A DNA stretch of 28,203 bases, from positions 1-28,203 of IMG/VR virus record IMGVR_UViG_3300036770_007775. One strand, 5' to 3'. Source of the DNA: a virus. The position numbers and the translations under genes were made by a program. Each line of letters begins with the position of its first letter. The stretch's first letter is position 1. Positions 1 to 6,537 of the stretch are shown in pieces. Under the pieces are notes generated by a model. It was not told the origin of the DNA. It saw nothing but the letters and a program-made list of their open reading frames with translations, and did no database searches.

Positions 1-481
1 ATTGTGCGATGCGTGTGTACTTGGAGAGTCCTATGAGTTTTTCTGCAGCCAGAATGCCAATATAAGCAACGCCAACAACGGGTTGGTGATGATGACTACA
101 CATACTGCGAATTTCACTGCGAACCACGAGCATGCCCTCATAGCGGTCCTCGCTGTCGTTAGGGAACGCTGTACAGTCGGGTGCTGGATCATATCTACCC
201 TCCATTATTTCGTTGAAGTACATCTTGGCCAAGCGGCGTGCTGTGCCTTGGCTGTTGGGATCTGTTTCTCTATCGATCAAGAGTCGATCCAGCACCAGTT
301 CAAATGCTTCGGTTGCTTCGTCGATGAGCACCTTTTTCATTTCCGGGTACACATAGTCTGAGACATTGTCTCCAGCCCAGAACCGTTTGCCTTGCTCTCG
401 CATGTTCTGCCGGATGGCATCACTGAGGTAGGTACCTTTGCTTTCTTTTGGCTGGGCGTATTCGTTAAATTTTGCTATCAT
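1..481 (-). CDS. folE: GTP cyclohydrolase I (FolE), C-terminus cut by window edge
   Basis: I translated the minus strand from ATG at 481 to the window edge, giving 160 open residues. FolE converts GTP to dihydroneopterin triphosphate, the first step towards folate and 7-deazaguanine (preQ0) bases. The segment SMCSHHHQP (about residues 126-134) matches the FolE zinc and active-site motif (SMCEHH in bacterial enzymes), with C128, H130 and H131 as ligands. It is followed by an IGLSKYTRI segment typical of the family. Upstream, TARRLAKMYFNEIMEG (about 80-95) matches the conserved TPxRVAK helix. The last third, including the second zinc cysteine, lies outside the window. The next gene upstream ends at 553, leaving a 71-bp gap with a promoter-like motif. 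With the QueD-like and DpdA-like genes in this window, a role in DNA-base modification is more likely than folate supply, but that is inference. Confidence 0.9.
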   Translation of the reverse strand, partial: MIAKFNEYAQPKESKGTYLSDAIRQNMREQGKRFWAGDNVSDYVYPEMKKVLIDEATEAFELVLDRLLIDRETDPNSQGTARRLAKMYFNEIMEGRYDPAPDCTAFPNDSEDRYEGMLVVRSEIRSMCSHHHQPVVGVAYIGILAAEKLIGLSKYTRIAQ

Positions 482-552
482 TTATCGTTCTCCGAGTTAT
501 GGCGGTGGATCGCCGTTGTTAAAAATGATTGTAGATGATATTTAGACCGTTG
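482..552 (-). promoter_or_regulatory. Intergenic leader of folE with CTAAATA late-type promoter motif
   Basis: This is the only clear gap in the left 13 kb. On the minus strand CTAAATA lies at 545-539, 58 nt before the folE start. The motif resembles the T4 late promoter TATAAATA and recurs in other gaps of this window. Between it and the start is GGCG-ATCCAC-CGCC, which could form a short 4-bp hairpin. CGGAGAACGATAA directly before the ATG supplies a GGAG-type ribosome site. Promoter function is inferred. Confidence 0.45.
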
Positions 553-1176
553 TCAAGAAACAATTTCGATTTCTCGGCAATCTGGATAATTGAAAAGTTC
601 AGCCGTCTGATAGCGGAAAACACCTGCACGCAATAGATTACTGCCAGCGATCGCATCCTCGGGCTTCATGTAGTAATGGAATCCCAATTCAAAAGTTTTT
701 TGTTGTATCCAAGGACTGAAATTGAAGATATCGCGTCCATCATATCTCATACGGTTGGCCCGATCTGCTATCTGCGGATCATCGGTCAGCAGGCATCCGC
801 CACGACCTATATCTAGAGGCTTGGTGCGTCCAAAACTCAGGCACTGTATGGTACCAGGTTGATACATGTCTCGATCCAGCCTGCGAGCCGAATCCCAGAT
901 GTTGGTATCCTCAAATTGATAGCACCCTTGCTGATACCAATCCAGGTCCGAGAGTTGATACTGTATGCCTAACTTATGCATGGTCATCAACACACTGAGA
1001 TAAGTGCGTGAAGGAAATCTGGTACGACGATGCCCTGTGATACGGAACGCTATTTCTATGGCATGCGTACAACAATCAGTGACTATGGCGTAAGGAGCAC
1101 CGGTCCATTCAGCTAACTCTTGCTCGAATTGTCTTATCGCTTCAAAGGGATTTGTGTAGTCTCTAAGAGATTTCAT
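553..1176 (-). CDS. Short DegT/DnrJ/EryC1/StrS-type aminotransferase-like protein
   Basis: The 207-residue product resembles the PLP-binding domain of sugar aminotransferases of the DegT/StrS class. WDSARRL (D95) sits where the family has its cofactor-contacting D-A-A motif. SFGRTKPLDIGRGGCLLTDD carries the expected Schiff-base lysine (K119) followed by the GEGG-like turn. An N-terminal TGAPYAIVTDCCTHAIEIA matches the phosphate-cup region. Family members are usually 350-400 residues, so the C-terminal domain is missing. No stretch before the next gene looks like a broken remainder, so this seems a genuine short phage form rather than a frameshift. It overlaps the DUF6165-like gene by ATGA and ends the sugar cassette. 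It may act on a nucleotide sugar made with the GalE-like enzyme. The substrate is unknown, and loss of the small domain may mean altered or no catalysis. Confidence 0.7.
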   Translation of the reverse strand: MKSLRDYTNPFEAIRQFEQELAEWTGAPYAIVTDCCTHAIEIAFRITGHRRTRFPSRTYLSVLMTMHKLGIQYQLSDLDWYQQGCYQFEDTNIWDSARRLDRDMYQPGTIQCLSFGRTKPLDIGRGGCLLTDDPQIADRANRMRYDGRDIFNFSPWIQQKTFELGFHYYMKPEDAIAGSNLLRAGVFRYQTAELFNYPDCREIEIVS

Positions 1177-1538
1177 CGTTGTTCACTGAGATGATCTTGT
1201 TTGATTTCTCTTACCGCACAGCCTAGTTTTTCGGCCATGGCATTTTTGAGATTGATCCTGATGTTGTTTTTGTCGCGTATCTGGATGGCCCTGCGACCGA
1301 TCTCCTCCAGTGGTAGTTCTTGCTCTTTTCCACTCTTGAGTTCTTTTTCCAGATCCCAGATCTCATCATGGATCTTTTGCAGACTGGATAATTCCTGGTG
1401 GATTTGCTGTAGATCTAGAACCTGTATCTGCTGATGATAGAAAGCCAGTTCATCTTGGTTGCCACCGTTGGTACGACGCCATTTCACTGTGGCGATGGCA
1501 TAACGATCCAGCAATTCTATCAAAGGAAAAACGATCAT
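1173..1538 (-). CDS. DUF6165-like helical protein
   Basis: The 121-residue, mainly helical protein opens with PLIELLDRYAIATVKWRR and closes with IQIRDKNNIRINLKNAMAEK followed by an acidic/basic tail. This follows the layout I recall for DUF6165 proteins: a (GEL)(I/L)DK..ILEIK opening, a glutamate-rich central helix, then NDxRxxIKxxIN near the end. That family is commonly found beside glycosyltransferases in bacterial and phage surface-sugar clusters, but no activity is established. The middle (about residues 45-75) is a likely coiled coil rich in Leu, Glu and Lys. The gene overlaps both neighbours by 4 bases and so is translated together with the aminotransferase and radical SAM genes. An accessory or scaffold role in the pathway is a guess. 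Confidence 0.6.
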   Translation of the reverse strand: MIVFPLIELLDRYAIATVKWRRTNGGNQDELAFYHQQIQVLDLQQIHQELSSLQKIHDEIWDLEKELKSGKEQELPLEEIGRRAIQIRDKNNIRINLKNAMAEKLGCAVREIKQDHLSEQR

Positions 1539-2563
1539 ACGTAGAGTTTTTCTATCTTCTTGGGATCGTCCAATATATCTTGGATGGTATTATTGGTAGC
1601 ATTGGGGCGACAAGGTTGGCACAGTGACACATTGGTCCGTGCGTATATATCATGATGATCAGCCGACATCCAGAGATCACGGAAATCTCCTTGATCCCAC
1701 CGTCCGATCGTAAATCTAGGATTGCCTTTGTTATCACAGCACACATAGATCATGCCATCGGCGCAGAATACCGGGAAATGATACATCTGATGGCATCTCT
1801 GATAGCGACGAGGTTGTGTTTTGTTGTCGTTGATCCAGTAAGGAACACCGGTACGATCACTGGCCTGCCGGATCCACTCACGCAGTTCTGCTGTGATGAC
1901 ATGTGCCTGGCCTTGATAGATCACCGGGCGGAAATACAGCATACGACCATGTATGTTTTTCACATAATCAAATAGATCATCCATGGCCTGTTGATTGTCG
2001 TTGTAGGGATTGATCAGGCATTTGAAATCCACATTGACCCCGGCCGCGATCAGTTCTCGGGCATTGTCTCGCACCCGCCCAAACAGACTCTTGGCCGTGA
2101 GGCTGCGCCTGATCTTTTCGTAGAGTTCTTCGGTACCAGCATCGATGTCGATCCCGATCCAGGCCAATTTCTGCAATTTAGCAGCCGGAACGGAGTCCAA
2201 TAATCGATCCAGTTTGCTGCCGTTGGTAGTGATTGATGTAAGGAACCCGTTGTCGATGGTATGCTCGATCACATGTTCATACCCTCGCAACACTGTGGGT
2301 TCGCCCCCACCGGGATAGGTTATGGTATGAGTGGTACCATAACTGTTGGGACTGTGAGACCTCCAACTGGCCAATTGATCTATTAGACGGATGTATTCGG
2401 TGTAGTGTTTTTGTACCGGAGCGATGCGTCGATGTTCTGCAGAATTACAGTAGTAACAATCTTGATTGCAGATATTGGTCAGATCGATATCGACCTGGGC
2501 GGGCAGCAGGATCTTGTGATCCTGGTTCCTCATCCAATGTACCAGTTCTGCTTCTCGATACAT
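1535..2563 (-). CDS. Radical SAM protein with C-terminal cysteine-rich (SPASM/twitch-like) region
   Basis: The 342-residue protein has the canonical radical SAM cluster motif CNQDCYYC (C32, C36, C39), then YPGGGEPT (about 83-90) for SAM binding and an ITTNGS turn near 111-116. These are the hallmarks of enzymes that cleave SAM to the 5-prime-deoxyadenosyl radical. Extra cysteines at 257, 267, 275, 276, 315 and 318 (CxDG..YVCC, CxxC) resemble the auxiliary-cluster domain of SPASM or twitch enzymes, which act on peptides or sugars. It starts one base upstream of the GalE-like stop and overlaps the next gene by ATGA. The context of epimerase, glycosyltransferase and aminotransferase suggests a sugar or glycoconjugate substrate. 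It lacks the short-domain layout expected of QueE. The exact reaction cannot be read from sequence. Confidence 0.85.
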   Translation of the reverse strand: MYREAELVHWMRNQDHKILLPAQVDIDLTNICNQDCYYCNSAEHRRIAPVQKHYTEYIRLIDQLASWRSHSPNSYGTTHTITYPGGGEPTVLRGYEHVIEHTIDNGFLTSITTNGSKLDRLLDSVPAAKLQKLAWIGIDIDAGTEELYEKIRRSLTAKSLFGRVRDNARELIAAGVNVDFKCLINPYNDNQQAMDDLFDYVKNIHGRMLYFRPVIYQGQAHVITAELREWIRQASDRTGVPYWINDNKTQPRRYQRCHQMYHFPVFCADGMIYVCCDNKGNPRFTIGRWDQGDFRDLWMSADHHDIYARTNVSLCQPCRPNATNNTIQDILDDPKKIEKLYV

Positions 2564-3517
2564 CTACTTGGTATACCATTGCCACGCATGACTGATCATG
2601 TCATCTAGACTGAAACGTGGTTTCCATCCGCTGAGCCTGGTCCATTTTTCTGCACTGGCCGTGAGCACGGCAGGATCTCCCGGTCGACGAGGCCCCACAG
2701 CGATTTTGACCTGACGACCTGTGATACGCTCGGCCGCGGTCACTATCTCGCGATTGCTGGCTCCTGCTGTAGTGCCAAGATTAAACACACCGGAAGGCAG
2801 AGCTCGGTCTATGGCCAACACGTGTGCATCAGCGATATCTTCCACATGCACATAATCTCTCACGCAGGTGCCATCGGAGGTTTCATAATCTTCGCCGTTG
2901 AGAGTGAACTCCTTGTCATCGCGCAGGCTTTCCAGCACTCGGGCAATGATGTGCGTGGCACCAGGTCTCTGTCCATGGCGGCCTCGGCTGTCGGCTCCGC
3001 AGGCATTGAAATATCGGAACGCCACGAAGTCCATACCATAAGCCCGCTGATAGGCCTGCAACATCCATTCGATCATGAGTTTGGTTTGGCCATAGGGAGA
3101 AATCGGTTCACAAGGATCCACTTCGGCGCAAGGCGTCATCACGGGTTCGCCATAACAGGCAGCACTGCTAGAAAAGATCACGCGGGTATCTAGTTTGAGA
3201 TCATGGATACGATCTAATAGGGTCTTGGTCTTGATGAAATTATTATGATAGTAATCTGCGGGCCGACTCATGCTGGGTCCTACTAGGCTGGTACCAGCAC
3301 AATGCATCACAGCATTGGGGCGTACCTCATCTAACAGTTTGAGTCCGCTGGGTTTGGCAAAATCTTCCTGATAGAATCGATCGCAAGTGGATCTTAGATG
3401 CACGGGCAATGCCACTGTGTCCACACCTACCACAGTGTAGCCAGCATCTTTCAATCGCAACGCAGTTTCGCCACCGATGTATCCTGACATTCCGGTGACC
3501 AGTATAGTCTTCTTCAA
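2564..3517 (-). CDS. NAD-dependent sugar epimerase, UDP-glucose 4-epimerase (GalE)-like
   Basis: The 317-residue protein is an extended short-chain dehydrogenase. TGMSGYIGG (8-16) is the NAD-binding glycine loop. The catalytic set is S118 in FSSSAACYG, then Y142 and K146 in SPYGQTK. FRYFNACGAD and the later VRDYVHVEDIADAH are strongly GalE-like, favouring UDP-glucose/galactose or the N-acetyl forms as substrate. Length is close to the usual 320-340. Translation appears to start at TTG (3517-3515), because AGGAG lies a few bases upstream and no better in-frame start is near. It follows the glycosyltransferase by 2 bases and precedes a radical SAM gene. A phage-encoded epimerase here probably makes an activated sugar for the adjacent transferase, used on phage or host surface structures (inference). 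Confidence 0.88.
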   Translation of the reverse strand: MKKTILVTGMSGYIGGETALRLKDAGYTVVGVDTVALPVHLRSTCDRFYQEDFAKPSGLKLLDEVRPNAVMHCAGTSLVGPSMSRPADYYHNNFIKTKTLLDRIHDLKLDTRVIFSSSAACYGEPVMTPCAEVDPCEPISPYGQTKLMIEWMLQAYQRAYGMDFVAFRYFNACGADSRGRHGQRPGATHIIARVLESLRDDKEFTLNGEDYETSDGTCVRDYVHVEDIADAHVLAIDRALPSGVFNLGTTAGASNREIVTAAERITGRQVKIAVGPRRPGDPAVLTASAEKWTRLSGWKPRFSLDDMISHAWQWYTK

Positions 3518-3519
3518 GA

Positions 3520-4731
3520 TTACTCCTCTATTTTGACTACATGATATTTGGCAGCCGCTACCTGATCTCTATAGCGATTACCGGCGCGATTCCATTGCTC
3601 TCCCTCACCTGTGATGATGTCAACGATGCGATCGATAGTGCCATCGTTCCAATCCGAGATCAGGCCCATGTTGTGATGTGGCTTGTCCAGCAAAAGTTCC
3701 AGTTTGGTGAATGCATCATCTATAGACCAAGGAACGTAAAGTCGGTTAGGGTCATTAGCAAAAGTCTCAGGGAAACTACGGTAAGCAGGGTATAGAACAT
3801 TACACCCAAGAGTATCTGCTTCCGAGACTGTGTTGGAAACCCAATCCTGGAGGGCGCAATTAAAGAGCACGCGAGTATCATTGAGCAGATTATAGTAATC
3901 ATTTTTCGTGAGATTTTCGTAGATGGTAAGTGCACCTAGATCAGCCAATGTACGGGCTTGATCTACGTAGTCAGGATTATTGGATCGCAATGGCCCACCC
4001 TGGAAGATAGCGAATTCGATATGATCTCGATGTCGTCCTTGATTACGATACATCTCGATCAGATCCATGAAAAAGCCCGGTTGTTTCTCTTGGTCGAACC
4101 TGGCAGCGAATCCCACACGCATCCGACGTTGATCGAAAGGTCGGACGTTATCGGCACCTCCGATACGCTCCAGCACCTCTGCCTTACCAAACGCCAGCCC
4201 TGAGATGTTGTAGATAGGAGCAGTCCAGCCCGCGATGCGCATGTGGGCTACCATCTCTTCATTGGTGGCCAATACCCGCACATTGGGCATGAGATTCACC
4301 ATCTTTTCAAAAGTCGACATCCAATGCGCCATACCCCATACATGAACAAAATCGTCAGGGTCAATGGCTTGAGCAAGACAACGCACAAAGATTTTAGGAC
4401 GAAGATCCAATGGGATTTGGTCCATGATATAAGCAAGGCTTTCAATGCCCGGCTGGAACATGTCTTCAAAGTAGACCACATCTTCACTGGTGACATCTCC
4501 CTGTTGCATGAGCCTCACGAGGTTCATCATCTGGCTCATGGCAAAATAACTGCGGCCGTGTGCATCGAGTACCTGGCCCACAGAAATCTTCTTGCTGTTA
4601 TCGAGATTCAGCCCGGGCACATACACAACATCAAGACCTCGGCGCTCAAACACACGCCGGTTCCATTCAGTGAGTTGAAGAGTGTATCGGGACTCGTATG
4701 ATTCGAGCCCCATATAAAATAACCGACGCAT
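3520..4731 (-). CDS. GT-B fold glycosyltransferase
   Basis: The 403-residue product looks like a two-domain GT-B glycosyltransferase. The C-terminal half begins at RVGFAARFDQEKQP (about 205-218), typical of GT4-type enzymes. It continues with EFAIFQGG, then LTIYENLTKNDYYNLLNDTRVLF (about 268-290) and NTVSEADTLGCNVLYP (about 300-314), the usual nucleotide-sugar pocket with its conserved acidic residue. The N-terminal half is a Rossmann-like acceptor domain without signal peptide or membrane segment, so the protein is cytoplasmic. A strong GGAGG ribosome site lies 7 bases before ATG. It directly precedes the GalE-like gene, suggesting that the epimerase supplies its donor. Acceptor unknown: DNA base, lipid or protein are all possible. 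Confidence 0.75.
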   Translation of the reverse strand: MRRLFYMGLESYESRYTLQLTEWNRRVFERRGLDVVYVPGLNLDNSKKISVGQVLDAHGRSYFAMSQMMNLVRLMQQGDVTSEDVVYFEDMFQPGIESLAYIMDQIPLDLRPKIFVRCLAQAIDPDDFVHVWGMAHWMSTFEKMVNLMPNVRVLATNEEMVAHMRIAGWTAPIYNISGLAFGKAEVLERIGGADNVRPFDQRRMRVGFAARFDQEKQPGFFMDLIEMYRNQGRHRDHIEFAIFQGGPLRSNNPDYVDQARTLADLGALTIYENLTKNDYYNLLNDTRVLFNCALQDWVSNTVSEADTLGCNVLYPAYRSFPETFANDPNRLYVPWSIDDAFTKLELLLDKPHHNMGLISDWNDGTIDRIVDIITGEGEQWNRAGNRYRDQVAAAKYHVVKIEE

Positions 4732-4735
4732 TTGA

Positions 4736-4942
4736 CTACCTCCGGTTGTCTAGATGCCACATGTCCTTGGCAAACTTGCCTTGCAAGAACTTGTTGAACT
4801 GTTGGTAAGCGTAGGATTTCCAGTTATAGAGATCCTTTTCGTCGTAACGATAACCAAAATCCTGGCAGAATCTCAGATATTGCTCGAGGTCATCAAATAT
4901 CTGGGTTACTCGATGGTTGGGTTTGAACGTGGGCTTGCCCAT
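4736..4942 (-). CDS. Small conserved phage protein of unknown function
   Basis: The 68-residue product is rich in aromatic and charged residues (IFDDLEQYLRFCQDFGYRYDEKDLYN), with no membrane segment. From memory, short proteins with this F-D-L-x-x-Y-x-x-F-C pattern and an FGYxYDExDLY core occur in T4-like cyanophages, but I cannot name a function. It lies 12 bases after the QueD-like gene and 4 bases before the glycosyltransferase, whose ribosome site overlaps its end, which supports real expression. Fold and partners are unknown. Confidence 0.6.
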   Translation of the reverse strand: MGKPTFKPNHRVTQIFDDLEQYLRFCQDFGYRYDEKDLYNWKSYAYQQFNKFLQGKFAKDMWHLDNRR

Positions 4943-4954
4943 GTTGCTGTCCTT

Positions 4955-5449
4955 TTAGATGTTGACGGAAAGATTGGGTCGGTGAGTTTCATACTTGATG
5001 AGGCAGCCGTTCTCACCATCTTCGGCCACTTCAATCCACACAGCACGACCGGGATACCGATCTGCTATCTGTATATATAGGTCGTCAGCCATCATCTCGC
5101 AACTTTTGAAGTCGAGACTCAGTACTGTATCTTGATTATGGGAAACGGGCCGATCACGCAGGCTTGTGGATCCTGCGGAGTTGGTGTACAGCGACAGGAG
5201 CCACCGCTTGAACTGGATGAACTCGATGTCCCGATCATTGTGGAACACATCGATCCACACCCGGAAATGGAAGATATGACGATGAGGATAACCAAGGAAC
5301 GAAACATCATATTGATCTCCAGTGGCCAATGATGGGTCTGTCAAGGCGGCTGGATATTTATGGATACCTTCCCGCTGGAACGTGACCCAGATCTTACGAT
5401 CTGCCGATTTCATGATACGTTCTGCTGTTTCTCTTTGTTCGTGATTCAT
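4955..5449 (-). CDS. QueD / 6-pyruvoyl-tetrahydropterin synthase (T-fold)-like protein
   Basis: The 164-residue protein aligns by eye with QueD/PTPS. A first strand ends in EGIH (H30). HRHIFHFRVWIDVF (H56, H58) corresponds to LHGHSF in QueD, together giving the three zinc histidines. DIEFIQFKRWL corresponds to the IIDFAELK segment. The C-terminal IEVAEDGENGCLIKYE lines up with the KETCTAGCIYRGE end of E. coli QueD, placing a glutamate at 143. QueD makes 6-carboxytetrahydropterin from the FolE product. The catalytic cysteine that QueD has between its first and second zinc histidines is absent: there is no cysteine between H30 and H56. The enzyme may therefore use another residue or have a different reaction. 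It overlaps the next upstream gene by ATGA. Together with folE and dpdA it supports a deazaguanine pathway. Confidence 0.55.
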   Translation of the reverse strand: MNHEQRETAERIMKSADRKIWVTFQREGIHKYPAALTDPSLATGDQYDVSFLGYPHRHIFHFRVWIDVFHNDRDIEFIQFKRWLLSLYTNSAGSTSLRDRPVSHNQDTVLSLDFKSCEMMADDLYIQIADRYPGRAVWIEVAEDGENGCLIKYETHRPNLSVNI

Positions 5450-5772
5450 GATTGCCTCATTGATTCCATGGTTATGATCTTGCCCAGTTCGGTGTTGAAA
5501 TCCTGCTCGTCCGTGATGATGTAGGCGCGATCATCTGAGCGATCCCGTACCCGGTCATAGATGCGAAAACTCACAACATAGCCTCCGATCATTTTCTTGA
5601 TACCAATGCGCAGGCCATCATTCCAAGGCGAGAGGTCTTCTTCTATGATGCCTCGCCCTGCCAGTTTGTTTATGGCCGTTGATGACTGCACAGCAACGAG
5701 ATCTGGCTGGTCCCTATTTTCCCAGGCCCACTGCCATTTGCGGAAAAACCATCGATCAATCCATTTCATCAT
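5446..5772 (-). CDS. Conserved hypothetical protein
   Basis: The 108-residue soluble protein begins MMKWIDRWFFRKWQWAWENR, a tryptophan- and arginine-rich helix. It continues with a mixed alpha/beta segment (GYVVSFRIYDRVRDRSDDRAYIITDE). No catalytic motif is recognisable. It overlaps both neighbours by ATGA, so it is made together with the QueD-like protein and the 189-residue unknown. Small proteins like this recur next to the T-fold gene in T4-like phages as I remember them, but that does not give a function. It could be a partner or regulator of the modification enzymes. Confidence 0.6.
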   Translation of the reverse strand: MMKWIDRWFFRKWQWAWENRDQPDLVAVQSSTAINKLAGRGIIEEDLSPWNDGLRIGIKKMIGGYVVSFRIYDRVRDRSDDRAYIITDEQDFNTELGKIITMESMRQS

Positions 5773-6338
5773 TCTCTCCAGTAGTTGTCGCCGTCGGGGT
5801 ATTGGCTATCTAGCACCTGATCTTCTCTGGCGCGAACCACTTCGTCTTTTTCATATTCACTCCAATCAGTGAATCGACCGCGTGGTATCAGATCTCTAAG
5901 TTCATGTACCCACACACCGGGATTAGTGGCTGCGAAATCCCGGTCATCGATCTTTACACAGGTGTTATAGTTCCAAAGTTTTACATATGGAATAGGTACC
6001 TTGATGATAGGTATAAATCGGTCCCGCTCGCAGAGACCGCCTTCGTGGAATTCTTCCACGTATCGGAAAGGAATATCCAGACTGCAAAAGAACCCACGAT
6101 CCAAGAACGTCTGGATCACTGATTCCCAGGCAGTGTAATCTGCTGCGGTCTTGGGCTTGTATGAGTCATTGGCACCAAAGAAAATATGCCGGATTCCTCG
6201 ATCGTATGTGAGATGCTGTTCGATCTCTTCCTGGGTGTGATATCCTATCACGAACAAGGTATCCATGCCTAGGGCCGGGGTATGTTCTACTTCCTTGCCA
6301 TAGAAAAAATCTGCTGACTCGTGTCCTGCTCTATTCAT
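5769..6338 (-). CDS. Conserved phage protein of unknown function
   Basis: The 189-residue protein has an alternating strand-helix N-terminal half. One part is HIFFGANDSYKP, another FLDRGFFCSLDIP, reminiscent of a small alpha/beta barrel or Rossmann layer. A second conserved stretch has KLWNYNTCVKIDD followed by FAATNPGVWVHEL. I recall similar sequences in T4-like cyanophages without assigned function. No cysteine cluster is present, so it is not a radical SAM QueE. It is coupled by ATGA to the 108-residue gene and overlaps the YdcH-like gene by 8 bases. Position between dpdA and the QueD-like gene makes a modification-pathway role possible but unproven. Confidence 0.6.
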   Translation of the reverse strand: MNRAGHESADFFYGKEVEHTPALGMDTLFVIGYHTQEEIEQHLTYDRGIRHIFFGANDSYKPKTAADYTAWESVIQTFLDRGFFCSLDIPFRYVEEFHEGGLCERDRFIPIIKVPIPYVKLWNYNTCVKIDDRDFAATNPGVWVHELRDLIPRGRFTDWSEYEKDEVVRAREDQVLDSQYPDGDNYWRE

Positions 6339-6537
6339 CGTCTATCTCCACAGATTCGTGATCATGTTCCCATTGCTTACGCTTCAGTTCTGAGATCTGG
6401 TCTTTGAGGCTCAATTTCTGTCGTTTCAGGGTCTGCATGGTGGCGTCCGTGAAGCGACCGGTACTTTCCATTCCTCTTATCTGTTTGTCCAGGCTTTCGT
6501 GCATGGTCTCTAGATGCCGGATGCGATTTTCGTACAT
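6331..6537 (-). CDS. YdcH / DUF465 family small coiled-coil protein
   Basis: The 68-residue helical protein has the DUF465 signature: RIRHLETMHESLDKQI at the start, then a short turn (TGRFTDATMQ) and LKRQKLSLKDQISEL. The two helices should pack as a hairpin or coiled coil. The family is frequent in alpha- and gammaproteobacteria and in some of their phages; its molecular role is not established. The start overlaps the dpdA stop by one base. A host-derived origin is plausible, giving a weak hint of a proteobacterial host. Confidence 0.75.
   Translation of the reverse strand: MYENRIRHLETMHESLDKQIRGMESTGRFTDATMQTLKRQKLSLKDQISELKRKQWEHDHESVEIDDE

Noticed and set aside
2-361. Plus-strand open frame of 119 codons at the left edge
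   Set aside because: It is the antisense of folE; the minus-strand translation shows clear GTP cyclohydrolase motifs.
1535-2563. Radical SAM gene as QueE, to complete the deazaguanine pathway
   Set aside because: C-x3-C-x2-C is present but the extra C-terminal cysteine domain and length do not suit QueE; the same applies to 13321-14160.
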